NCBI RefSeq assembly: GCF_030815955.1
Contig: NZ_JAUSXK010000001.1
Location: forward strand, 2,604,001 to 2,668,000
Source of the DNA: Microbacterium murale
Lineage (GTDB): Bacteria; Actinomycetota; Actinomycetes; Actinomycetales; Microbacteriaceae
Direction: 5' to 3'
Length of the DNA stretch: 64,000 nucleotides
The notes under the pieces were generated by a model. The model had not been told where the DNA came from, ran no database searches, and was given only the letters and a program-made list of their open reading frames with translations. Below, in pieces: positions 23,875-31,872 of the stretch (the stretch's first letter is position 1; each line of letters opens with the position of its first letter). The position numbers and the translations under genes are program-made.

Positions 23875-24867
23875 TCAGCGCGCCAGAATCCGATAGGGAA
23901 CTCTGTGCTGGGTTCCCGGTGAGGGGTTCGGCGCGGCCAGGATGTCCAGGATCGTGTCAGAGGCCTGTTCGACACCGTGGTCGACGGTGGAGAAGGTCGG
24001 GATGTGGAATCGGCCCTCTTCGATCCCGTCGAAGCCCATGACCCTGACCGATGCGGGCACCGGAATGCGCGCACTGCCGAGCGTATAGAGGGCGCCGAGC
24101 GCGAGACTGTCGCTGAAGCAGAGCAGTCCGTCGAAATCAACGCCCGCATCGAGCAGACGCTGGACAGCGACAGATCCTTCGGCTCGATTGAAATGCCCGA
24201 CGGAGGCGAGCAACGTTGTGTCGATCTCGATCCCGGCATTCGTCAACGCCTGTCGGTATCCGTCGAAGCGCAGTTGCGAGGTCGCCGAAGGGCCGGAGTC
24301 CTGCAGGCCGACGACCGCGATACGCCGGCAACCCTGACCTATGAGATGTTCGGTGGCTGCAGCTGCGGCGGAGACGTTGTCGATTCCGACGTGGTGCACG
24401 CTCGGCCCTATGAGCGCCTCGGCCTGCTCGCCGATGACGATGAGGGGTGGCGTGGTGCTCCGTCCGGTCAGGTCGTCGGGGGTGAGGCGAAGCGGACTCA
24501 TCACGATCCCGTCGAGTGCGGGGAACCCCTCTCCTGCCATCATCGCGAGTTCGGCTGCCCGATCTCCGCCGGTCTGCGCCACGAGTACCGTCAGCGAGCG
24601 ATGCTGAGCCGTCGTGACGAAGCGCGCGGCGAACTCCGCGAAGTAGGGTTCTCGCAGATCGGGAATGACCAGTGCGATCAGTCCGCTGCGGCCATTGCGA
24701 AGCTGCCGCGCAGCGAGGTTCGGTCGATAACCGAGGTCGTCTATCGCCTCGAGGATCCGGTCCCGGACTTCATTGCTCACCCATCCGGTGCCGTTGACGA
24801 CATTTGACACGGACTTCGCGCTCACGCCGACGCGTGCGGCCACATCGGCGAGCGTTACTCGCGCCAT
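23875..24867 (-). CDS. LacI-family repressor of the GH2 operon
   Basis: 330 aa. N-terminal LacI DNA-binding domain (3-58, TLADVAARVGVSAKSVSNVVNGTGWVSNEVRDRILEAIDDLGYRP) and a sugar-binding core ending VRVMGFDGIEEGRFHIPTFSTVDHG. GGAGGG precedes the ATG. It is divergent from the GH2 operon, whose promoter contains two identical-core palindromes TAGTTC-N6-GAACTA. Effector unknown, presumably a product of the GH2 enzyme. Confidence 0.92.
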   Translation of the reverse strand: MARVTLADVAARVGVSAKSVSNVVNGTGWVSNEVRDRILEAIDDLGYRPNLAARQLRNGRSGLIALVIPDLREPYFAEFAARFVTTAQHRSLTVLVAQTGGDRAAELAMMAGEGFPALDGIVMSPLRLTPDDLTGRSTTPPLIVIGEQAEALIGPSVHHVGIDNVSAAAAATEHLIGQGCRRIAVVGLQDSGPSATSQLRFDGYRQALTNAGIEIDTTLLASVGHFNRAEGSVAVQRLLDAGVDFDGLLCFSDSLALGALYTLGSARIPVPASVRVMGFDGIEEGRFHIPTFSTVDHGVEQASDTILDILAAPNPSPGTQHRVPYRILAR

Positions 24868-24925
24868 CTGGCCCTCCTCATTCCGGTGGCCGCGGTGCTG
24901 ATTGCGAGGCGCGGGGTCGTTTCAG

Positions 24926-24973
24926 TTGACTCTAGTTCATCGTGGAACTATGGTGTAGTTCAACGTGGAACTA
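24926..24973 (+). promoter_or_regulatory. GH2 operon promoter with two LacI operators
   Basis: TTGACT (24926-24931), 17 nt, TATGGT (24949-24954) is a near-consensus promoter. Operator A, TAGTTCATCGTGGAACTA (24933-24950), covers the spacer and touches the -10; operator B, TAGTTCAACGTGGAACTA (24956-24973), starts 23 nt later over the likely transcription start. Both are TAGTTC-N6-GAACTA inverted repeats. Confidence 0.8.
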
Positions 24974-25078
24974 GACCCTTCGAGTCTGCTCCCCATCCGG
25001 TTCTCCAGTGGTGCCCGGAATCCCCCGTTCAACGATGAATACTCGGCGCGCAGCTCGCCGGATGAAGGAGTCACACAG

Positions 25079-26938
25079 GTGTCACGGATGGCCGCCGAAT
25101 CAGGAACCTCCGCTCTGCGGGCCAGTGGTCTCGAGACTGCTCGACCCAGGCCGCAGCTCGTTCGTTCCTCCTTCCTCGAGATCGACGGCGAGTGGGGCTT
25201 CGCCCACGATGACCAGAATGCGGGAGTCTCCGAAGTATGGTTCGACGGGCGGGCGCTGCCGCGCAGCATCCGCGTTCCTTTCCCCCCTGAGTCGAAGGCA
25301 TCCGGAATAGCAGACACCGGATATCACCCCGTGGTCTGGTACCGACGAGAGCTCACGGCGGCCGACCTGGAGCAGGTCGGGCACGTGCAGGGTCAGCGAT
25401 TGCTGGTGCACTTCGGTGCCGTCGACTACCGTGCACGCGTCTGGCTCGACGGCCACGTCGTCGGTGAGCACGAAGGCGGACACACTCCTTTCGTGCTCGA
25501 CGTGACCGACGCGCTCGCAGACACCGCGACGCATGTGCTCGTGGTGCGCGCGGAAGACGACCCGCACGACGTCGCTCAGCCCAGGGGCAAGCAGGATTGG
25601 GAAGAGCATCCGCACGCGATCTGGTACCACCGAACGACCGGTATCTGGCAGCCGGTGTGGCTCGAGTCGGTGCGTCCGCAGCACGTGGTCGGTCTCACGT
25701 GGACGAGCGACCTGGCGCACGGCACTGTCACCGTCGAGGTCGAGTTGAGCAGGCGAGTGGAGAGCGGCATCCGCGTCGTCGTTGCTCACGCTGACCGCAC
25801 GGTCGGCACCGCGTACGCCACGACGAGCGGCACGAGTGCGACGCTGACGCTGTCGCTCGAGGGGCAGGACAACGGTCAGGTGTATGAGCACCTGCTGTGG
25901 CGCCCAGAGGCACCGACTCTGCTGGATGCGTGGGTGCACGTCGATGTCGATGGCGAGGAGCAGGACGTCGTCGCCAGCTATCTCGGACTGCGTTCGGTGC
26001 GAACCTCCGATGGTGCGTTGCTGATGAACGGCCGTCCGATCGTGCTGCGCTCTGTGCTCAGCCAGGGCTATTGGCCGGAGTCTCACCTCGCCGCACCGTC
26101 GGCAGACGCGTTGCGCCGCGAGGCCGAGCTGACGCTCGAACTCGGCTTCAACGCCGTTCGCGTGCATCAGAAGATCGAGGATGACCGCTTCCTCTACTGG
26201 GCGGACCGCCTCGGGTTGATGGTGTGGGGCGAGATGCCTGCCACATACTCGTTCACGCGTCGTTCCGTACAGCGCACCACCGCTGAGTGGATCGAGGCGG
26301 TCGTCCGCGACCGGAGCCATCCTTCCATCATCACGTGGGTGCCGTTGAACGAGAGCTGGGGAGTGCAGCACATCGCAGAGCGCGCCGATCAGCGGGCATT
26401 CGCCGAGGCGATGTACCAGTTGACGAAGGCCATCGACCCGACCAGGCCGGTCATCTCCAACGACGGCTGGGAGCTCGGAACGTCCGATCTGTGGACTCTG
26501 CATGACTACGACTCGGACGACGAGGTGCTCAGCCGGCGCTACGACGTCGATGAGGCGCAACTGCGTCGGTATATCGCGGGCATCGGCCCGGCCGGCCGGC
26601 AGATTCGCCTGCCTGGAACGACCGACAACGGCGAGCCGATCATGCTCACCGAATTCGGCGGCGTGAAGTGGTCGGTGGACGAGAGTCCTGCGGATTCCTG
26701 GGGCTACTCCGAAGCCGATGGGGCAGAGGACTTCGCACAGCGCGTCGGCACGATTCTCGACGCGGTTCGGTCGGGCACCCGAGGTCACCGCGGGCGTGCC
26801 GATGGGATGTCCGGCTGGTGCTGGACGCAGCTCACCGACACGCTGCAGGAACGCAACGGGTTGCTGACGGAGAACCGCGAACCGAAGCTCCCGATCGCGC
26901 AGCTGCGCGCGCTCATCGAGGGACCGTCGACCCACTGA
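25079..26938 (+). CDS. Glycoside hydrolase family 2 protein
   Basis: 619 aa. Jelly-roll sugar-binding domain (about 20-190, DGEWGFAHDD and GYHPVVWYRREL), immunoglobulin-like domain (about 200-300) and TIM barrel (about 310-610). Predicted acid/base Glu 425 in PLNESWG, nucleophile Glu 525 in LTEFGG. GH2 includes beta-galactosidases, beta-glucuronidases and beta-mannosidases; the substrate is not decidable here. No signal peptide, so it acts on imported sugar. The first possible GTG (24965) lies inside operator B; AAGGAG ends 8 nt before GTG 25079, which is used. Confidence 0.9.
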   Translation: MSRMAAESGTSALRASGLETARPRPQLVRSSFLEIDGEWGFAHDDQNAGVSEVWFDGRALPRSIRVPFPPESKASGIADTGYHPVVWYRRELTAADLEQVGHVQGQRLLVHFGAVDYRARVWLDGHVVGEHEGGHTPFVLDVTDALADTATHVLVVRAEDDPHDVAQPRGKQDWEEHPHAIWYHRTTGIWQPVWLESVRPQHVVGLTWTSDLAHGTVTVEVELSRRVESGIRVVVAHADRTVGTAYATTSGTSATLTLSLEGQDNGQVYEHLLWRPEAPTLLDAWVHVDVDGEEQDVVASYLGLRSVRTSDGALLMNGRPIVLRSVLSQGYWPESHLAAPSADALRREAELTLELGFNAVRVHQKIEDDRFLYWADRLGLMVWGEMPATYSFTRRSVQRTTAEWIEAVVRDRSHPSIITWVPLNESWGVQHIAERADQRAFAEAMYQLTKAIDPTRPVISNDGWELGTSDLWTLHDYDSDDEVLSRRYDVDEAQLRRYIAGIGPAGRQIRLPGTTDNGEPIMLTEFGGVKWSVDESPADSWGYSEADGAEDFAQRVGTILDAVRSGTRGHRGRADGMSGWCWTQLTDTLQERNGLLTENREPKLPIAQLRALIEGPSTH

Positions 26939-27016
26939 CCTAGCACCATCATCGCGAGAACGTCCTGCTCTCGCCTGGCACCGGGCGATGCCGCCCGACT
27001 CAAAGAGGAGAATCAC

Positions 27017-28327
27017 ATGTCCAGAAGAATTCCAGCGGTCATCGCGCTCGGTGGCGCAGCTGCACTCATCCTCGCCGGATGCAGCGGCGGTGGGGGAGGA
27101 ACGCCCGAGTCCGTCGACGTGACATTCGACAACGACACCTCGGCTGAGATCAGCTTCTCATGGTGGGGCAACGAGGATCGGGCTGCTCGCTTTGAGCAGG
27201 CCATCGCGTTGTTCAACGAGGAGTATCCGAACGTCGACGTCAAGCGCAACTTCAACGCGTGGGGCGACTACTGGACCGCCAGGAACACCGAGGCCGCGGG
27301 CAAAGCGCTCCCGGACGTCGTGATGATGGATGCCGGATACCTTGGCGAATACGCCGACAAGCAGCTGCTGCAGGACCTTTCGCCCTACCGCGACAACCTG
27401 CTTCCTCTGGACGGCATACCCGACACCGTCCTCGGCTCAGGAACCGTGGATGACAAACTGCTCAGCGTTCCGCTCGGTACCAACGCCTGGTCGATGATGT
27501 ACAACAAGGACATCCTCGACGAGTACGGCATCGACTACCCGACCGACGATATGACCTGGGACGAGCTGAACGACCTCATCCTCGAGGTCAATGAAGCGGG
27601 CGGTTCCATCGATCCGCGCATCTACGGCGCCGAGGACTACACCGCCGGCTTCCCCAACTTCATCTACGACCTGATGCAGGACGAGAACCCGGTCTTCAAC
27701 GAAGACGGCACTCCGGCGTTCGACGAAGATGACGTGATCGACTATCTCGACAGCGTCGCCGATCTGCGCGAGGATGCCGAGTTCTACCCGGTGGAGCGCA
27801 GCGTGGCCCTCGAGCCCGCCGGCGGATTCCTCGCGGGCGAGACGGCGATCTGGTTCAACTTCTCGACCACCGTGCAGCAGGCGATGAGTGACGCCGGCAC
27901 CGAGAACATCGGGATGGTGCAGCCGCCGCTTGATAAGGGTCAGGACGCGCACGTTCTCGCTCCGAAGCCCAGCATGCTGCTGAGCATTGCGGCGAACTCC
28001 GACCAGCAGCAGGCCGCCGCGGCATTCGTGAACTTCCTCACGACGAATCCAGGGGTGGCCGAGATCTTCGGCACGACCCTCGGCACCCCTCCCACCGAGG
28101 AAGGGCGAGCAGCTATCGAACAGACGCCGGCAGACGTCGTCAATCTCGACTACCTCACTTCGGCCGAGGAAGAGCTGACCGCGAGCTACCCGATCCTTCC
28201 GGCCGGCTACGGCACCATCGAGGCGAAGTGGGGCGAGCTGCACGAGCAGCTGCGTTACGGCGACATCACCACCGAACAGTTCGCGACGGAGCTCTTCTCC
28301 GAGATCTCCATGGTCCTCGGTTCCTGA
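27017..28327 (+). CDS. Sugar ABC transporter substrate-binding lipoprotein
   Basis: 436 aa. Signal peptide ending in lipobox LILAGC (Cys 22), then a Gly-rich linker and a type-1 extracellular solute-binding domain (FSWWGNEDRAARFEQAIALFNEEYPNVDV). AAAGAGGAG precedes the ATG. Sits between the GH2 gene and two permeases and should deliver the GH2 substrate. Many acidic residues (EDYTAGFPNFIYDLMQDENPVF region) are typical of exported actinobacterial binding proteins. A strong hairpin follows the stop. Confidence 0.93.
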   Translation: MSRRIPAVIALGGAAALILAGCSGGGGGTPESVDVTFDNDTSAEISFSWWGNEDRAARFEQAIALFNEEYPNVDVKRNFNAWGDYWTARNTEAAGKALPDVVMMDAGYLGEYADKQLLQDLSPYRDNLLPLDGIPDTVLGSGTVDDKLLSVPLGTNAWSMMYNKDILDEYGIDYPTDDMTWDELNDLILEVNEAGGSIDPRIYGAEDYTAGFPNFIYDLMQDENPVFNEDGTPAFDEDDVIDYLDSVADLREDAEFYPVERSVALEPAGGFLAGETAIWFNFSTTVQQAMSDAGTENIGMVQPPLDKGQDAHVLAPKPSMLLSIAANSDQQQAAAAFVNFLTTNPGVAEIFGTTLGTPPTEEGRAAIEQTPADVVNLDYLTSAEEELTASYPILPAGYGTIEAKWGELHEQLRYGDITTEQFATELFSEISMVLGS

Positions 28328-28340
28328 CCTCATACGCATA

Positions 28341-28372
28341 CCTGCTGCCGGGCTGAGACGCCCGGCAGCAGG
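28341..28372 (+). terminator. Intercistronic hairpin after second binding-protein gene
   Basis: CCTGCTGCCGGGC (28341-28353), loop TGAGAC, GCCCGGCAGCAGG (28360-28372): a perfect 13-bp stem directly followed by the AGGAAAGG ribosome binding site of the next permease. It corresponds in place to the hairpin of the GH39 operon and likely limits permease expression relative to the binding protein. Confidence 0.65.
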
Positions 28373-28388
28373 AGGAAAGGATGCACAT

Positions 28389-29333
28389 ATGACTGCGACG
28401 GCAACCATCGTCCGACCGCGGGTGCGCGGCGGCAGCGCGCGGGCGAGACAGGAGACCCGCGCCGGATACGCGTTTCTGAGTCCATGGCTCATCGGATTCT
28501 TCGTCTTGACGGCAGGGCCGATGCTCGCCTCGCTGTTCCTGTCGTTCACCGACTACAACCTCTTCGCGGCTCCCGAGTTCATCGGTTTCGACAACTACAC
28601 GCGCATGTTCAACGACCCGAACTTCCTGCAGGCGGTCAAGGTCACCGGGATCTACGTTCTCGTCGGCACTCCGCTGAAGCTTCTCGCGGCGCTCGCCGTC
28701 GCCATGCTCCTCAACGCGCCTCGCCGCGGCCAGGGCTTCTACCGCTCGGCGTTCTATCTGCCCTCGTTGATCGGCGGCAGCGTTTCCATCGCGATCGTGT
28801 GGAAGGCCATGTTCATCGACGACGGGATAGTGGCGCAGATCACTTCGTTCTTCGGTGGACCACCGGCTTCCGAGGCGGGCTGGGTCGGCGATCCTGCGCG
28901 CACGCTGCCGCTGCTCATCCTGCTCACGGTGTGGCAGTTCGGTGCTCCCATGGTGATCTTCCTCGCGGGGCTCAAGCAGGTCCCTGCGGAGCTCTACGAG
29001 GCCGCGTCCGTCGATGGCGCCGGCGCCGTGCGTCGATTCTTCTCGATCACGATCCCGATGCTCTCACCGGTGCTCTTCTTCAACCTGCTGCTTGAGACGA
29101 TCCACGCCTTCCAGGTCTTCAACTCGGCGTACATCATCTCCAACGGCAGCGGAGGCCCAGCCGGATCCACGCTGTTCTACACGCTGTACCTGTATCTGCG
29201 CGGCTTCCGCGATTTCCAGATGGGGTACGCCTCGGCGATGGCGTGGGTGCTCGTGATCGTCGTCGGAATCGTCACCTTCATGCTCTTTCGCACATCGAAA
29301 GCATGGGTTCACTACGCGGGAGATGAGCGATGA
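28389..29333 (+). CDS. CUT1 sugar ABC transporter permease (MalF-type)
   Basis: 314 aa with about six membrane segments from residue 25 (YAFLSPWLIGFFVLTAGPMLASLFL). EAA loop YEAASVDGAGAVRRFFSITI. The ATG follows AGGAAAGG; an ATG 8 nt earlier starts only a 3-codon frame (MHI-stop). Overlaps the next permease by 4 nt (ATGA). As in the first sugar operon, no ATPase gene accompanies it. Confidence 0.93.
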   Translation: MTATATIVRPRVRGGSARARQETRAGYAFLSPWLIGFFVLTAGPMLASLFLSFTDYNLFAAPEFIGFDNYTRMFNDPNFLQAVKVTGIYVLVGTPLKLLAALAVAMLLNAPRRGQGFYRSAFYLPSLIGGSVSIAIVWKAMFIDDGIVAQITSFFGGPPASEAGWVGDPARTLPLLILLTVWQFGAPMVIFLAGLKQVPAELYEAASVDGAGAVRRFFSITIPMLSPVLFFNLLLETIHAFQVFNSAYIISNGSGGPAGSTLFYTLYLYLRGFRDFQMGYASAMAWVLVIVVGIVTFMLFRTSKAWVHYAGDER

Positions 29334-30241
29334 CCGTCACCACAGAGACCGAACTGATCACGGCCGGTCCAGGAGGGCCGCGACGCAGATCTGCCGGAAC
29401 CCGCTGGCGTTCCGGCGGAAAGACACTGGTCTTCCACGTGTTCGCCATCGCCGTCCTCGTCGTCATCCTGTACCCCGCGGTGTGGATGCTGATGTCGTCG
29501 TTCAAGCCGGGCAACGAGATCATCGGGTCCGTGAGTCTGATCCCCGAGAACGGCAGCTTCGACAACTACGCCAAAGCGTTGAATGGCATCGGAGGGGTCT
29601 CGTTCTGGACCTTCGTGGTCAACTCGCTGATCCTGGCCGTGGGCTCCGTGGTCGGCATCCTCCTCTCATGCTCGATCACGGCCTACGCGTTCGCGCGGAT
29701 CAACTTCCGCGGCAGTCGGATCTTCTTCGTATGCATGATCGCCACGATGCTGCTGCCGTTCCACGTCGTGATCATCCCGCAGTACATCGTGTTCAACCAG
29801 CTCGGCATGATCAATACGTACTGGCCGCTGCTGCTGGGTAAGTTCCTGGCGGCGGACGCCTTCTTCGTCTTCCTGATGATCCAGTTCATCCGTGGACTCC
29901 CGAGGGAGCTGGACGAGGCTGCGCGCATCGACGGTGCAGGGCACGTGCGGATCTTCTCCGCAGTGATCCTGCCGCTCATGAAGCCCGCTCTCGTCACGAG
30001 CTCGATCTTCGCGTTCATCTGGTCGTGGAACGACTTCTTCGGGCCGCTGTTGTATCTCAAAGACCCAGGCATGTACACGATGCCGCTGGCGTTGCGACTG
30101 TACGTCGATCAGACCTCGACGAGCGACTACGGTGCACAGATGGCGATGGCGATCCTCGCGCTGCTGCCGGTGGTGCTGTTCTTCATGGCGTTCCAGCGCT
30201 ATCTCGTCTCGGGGGTCGCGACCGAGGGACTGAAGGGATGA
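29330..30241 (+). CDS. CUT1 sugar ABC transporter permease (MalG-type)
   Basis: 303 aa. Six membrane segments, EAA loop DEAARIDGAGHVRIFSAVIL, and the C-terminal LVSGVATEGLKG tail usual in MalG-like permeases. Forms the channel with the preceding protein. ATGA overlaps at both ends couple it to its neighbours. Confidence 0.93.
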   Translation: MTVTTETELITAGPGGPRRRSAGTRWRSGGKTLVFHVFAIAVLVVILYPAVWMLMSSFKPGNEIIGSVSLIPENGSFDNYAKALNGIGGVSFWTFVVNSLILAVGSVVGILLSCSITAYAFARINFRGSRIFFVCMIATMLLPFHVVIIPQYIVFNQLGMINTYWPLLLGKFLAADAFFVFLMIQFIRGLPRELDEAARIDGAGHVRIFSAVILPLMKPALVTSSIFAFIWSWNDFFGPLLYLKDPGMYTMPLALRLYVDQTSTSDYGAQMAMAILALLPVVLFFMAFQRYLVSGVATEGLKG

Positions 30242-30852
30242 GCCGCGAGCGCCATTCGCCCGAGACGATGCGGAGGTTCGGGGGCGGTGGCATCTCCGCT
30301 TTTGCGGAGATGCTCGTGATCGGACTCGGGATCACAGCGCTTGCGCTGCCGCTCGTCACCCTGGTTCCGGCGCTCGCCGCGGGGACGCGTCATCTCGATG
30401 AGCATCTCGAGCATCGGGGCGATTCGCTACGTGACCTGTTCCGGCTGGGCTGGCAGGCGATCCGCGCCGGGTGGCTGTTCGGGCTGGCATCCCTCGCGGT
30501 GCTCGCCCTGCTGCTCATCAACGTCGCTCTCGGATTGCAGGGGCTGGTACCCGGTGGTGCTGCTCTCGCCGTCGTCAGCGGAGTGCTCGCCGTCGTCGTC
30601 GCTGTGGTGGTCTGTCGGGTCGCGTCACTCTGGTCTCCTGGCCGACGTTGGGCGGACCTGTGGAGATCGGGCCGGACGCTCGCGATCGATGATCCGATCG
30701 GCAGTTTCTTCGTGCTTCTCGGGATCCTCGTGAGCGTGACAGTGGTGTGGATGCTGCCGCCTCTGATCGTCATCGCACCGGGTCTGCTCGCCGTCTCGAT
30801 CGTCGCCGCGGAGCGGCGGCGACGGGCGGTGTCACGGGCAGAGCGAGTCTGA
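30238..30852 (+). CDS. YesL/DUF624-like membrane protein
   Basis: 204 aa with about five hydrophobic segments (EMLVIGLGITALALPLVTLVPALAAG, GWLFGLASLAVLALLLINVALG, two more and a C-terminal one). Layout and gene position at the end of a CUT1 sugar operon fit the DUF624/YesL family, whose role in sugar use is not known. The start overlaps the permease stop by 4 nt, so it is translated with the operon. Confidence 0.75.
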   Translation: MSRERHSPETMRRFGGGGISAFAEMLVIGLGITALALPLVTLVPALAAGTRHLDEHLEHRGDSLRDLFRLGWQAIRAGWLFGLASLAVLALLLINVALGLQGLVPGGAALAVVSGVLAVVVAVVVCRVASLWSPGRRWADLWRSGRTLAIDDPIGSFFVLLGILVSVTVVWMLPPLIVIAPGLLAVSIVAAERRRRAVSRAERV

Positions 30853-30954
30853 CCGGACCCGCGACTGTCAGGAGAACCTATGGACAGTGAGACTGCGCAG
30901 TGGAAATCTGGACCTCGTACGCGGGAACACAGCGGGAACAGAGAGGGAGCAGAG

Positions 30955-31338
30955 ATGTTCGAGAATTCCGATGCATTCAGCGGCATGTCGTCAGGCGACA
31001 TCGCGGCCTCGCGCAGCTTCTACGAAGGCGTGCTCGGCCTCACGGTTGAGGAGGGTATGGGTGGGCTGATCTCCGTCCAGCTCCCGAAGGGCGGCGCCGT
31101 GCTGATCTATCCGAAGGAAGATCACCAGCCTGCGACGTTCACCATCCTCAACTTCCCCGTCGAAGACATCGACGCTGTCGTCGACGAACTCGCCGCCAAA
31201 GGCGTGACCATGGAGCGGTACGAGGGCATGGGTCAGGACGAGAAGGGGATCATGCGCGGCAAGGCCGCCGACCGCGGTCCCGACATCGCGTGGTTCAAGG
31301 ACCCGGCAGGCAACATCCTCTCCGTCCTGTCGAGCTGA
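30955..31338 (+). CDS. VOC-superfamily protein (glyoxalase-like)
   Basis: 127 aa, one VOC module pair: FSGMSSGDIAASRSFYEGVLGLTVEE and NFPVEDIDAVVDELAAKGV ending IAWFKDPAGNILSVL. Metal-binding residues are not clearly kept. Function unknown, possibly a dioxygenase- or resistance-type fold. GAGAGGGAG precedes ATG 30955; a longer start at 30880 is less likely. Confidence 0.85.
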   Translation: MFENSDAFSGMSSGDIAASRSFYEGVLGLTVEEGMGGLISVQLPKGGAVLIYPKEDHQPATFTILNFPVEDIDAVVDELAAKGVTMERYEGMGQDEKGIMRGKAADRGPDIAWFKDPAGNILSVLSS

Positions 31339-31359
31339 CGCCGCCCATAGCTGATCGCC

Positions 31360-31794
31360 TCAATCGGACTGCGACGAGAACGAATCCTCGATCGCGACCA
31401 TCCAGGAGATGCCGAAACGGTCGACGAGCATGCCGAACTCGCCGCCCCAGGGCGCTTCGCCCAGGGGCACGATGGCCGTTCCGCCATCGACGAGGCCGTC
31501 CCAGGCGCCGTGCAGGTAGTCGGTATCGACGGAGCCTCCGCTCAGCGATACTGAAATTCCCTGAGGCTTCTCGTACTCCATGCCGGCGGGAGTGTCGGAT
31601 GCCATGAGCACGAGCCCGCCGGGAGCGTTCAGTTGCGCGTGCATCACGAGGTTCTCCTCGCCCTCGGCAGACCCGCTACCGGGCATATCGCCGAAGGCGC
31701 TGACGGCGAGGTCTCCGCCGAGGACGCCCTGGTAGAACTCCATCGCCTCGCGGGCGGTGTCACGGAAAGACAGGTACGGGTTGAGGTTCGGCAT
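31360..31794 (-). CDS. PhnB-like VOC protein
   Basis: 144 aa. PhnB/DUF1338-type VOC fold: NPYLSFRDTAREAMEFYQGVLGGDLAVSAFGDMPGS, then LMASDTPAGMEY and the closing WGGEFGMLVDRFGISWMV. Such proteins are of unknown function despite the name. GAAGGAG precedes ATG 31794. Convergent with the preceding VOC gene, 21 nt apart. Confidence 0.9.
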   Translation of the reverse strand: MPNLNPYLSFRDTAREAMEFYQGVLGGDLAVSAFGDMPGSGSAEGEENLVMHAQLNAPGGLVLMASDTPAGMEYEKPQGISVSLSGGSVDTDYLHGAWDGLVDGGTAIVPLGEAPWGGEFGMLVDRFGISWMVAIEDSFSSQSD

Positions 31795-31872
31795 GATCGC
31801 TCCTTCGTCTGGGTGCGGATGCAACCAGTGTGCGCCGTGCGCTGGCGATACTCAACGGTGTTCAGCGATCGC

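Noticed and set aside
25100..27016. 638-codon open frame antisense to the GH2 gene
   Set aside because: Composition typical of GC-rich antisense frames and no recognisable domain; the GH2 protein explains the region.
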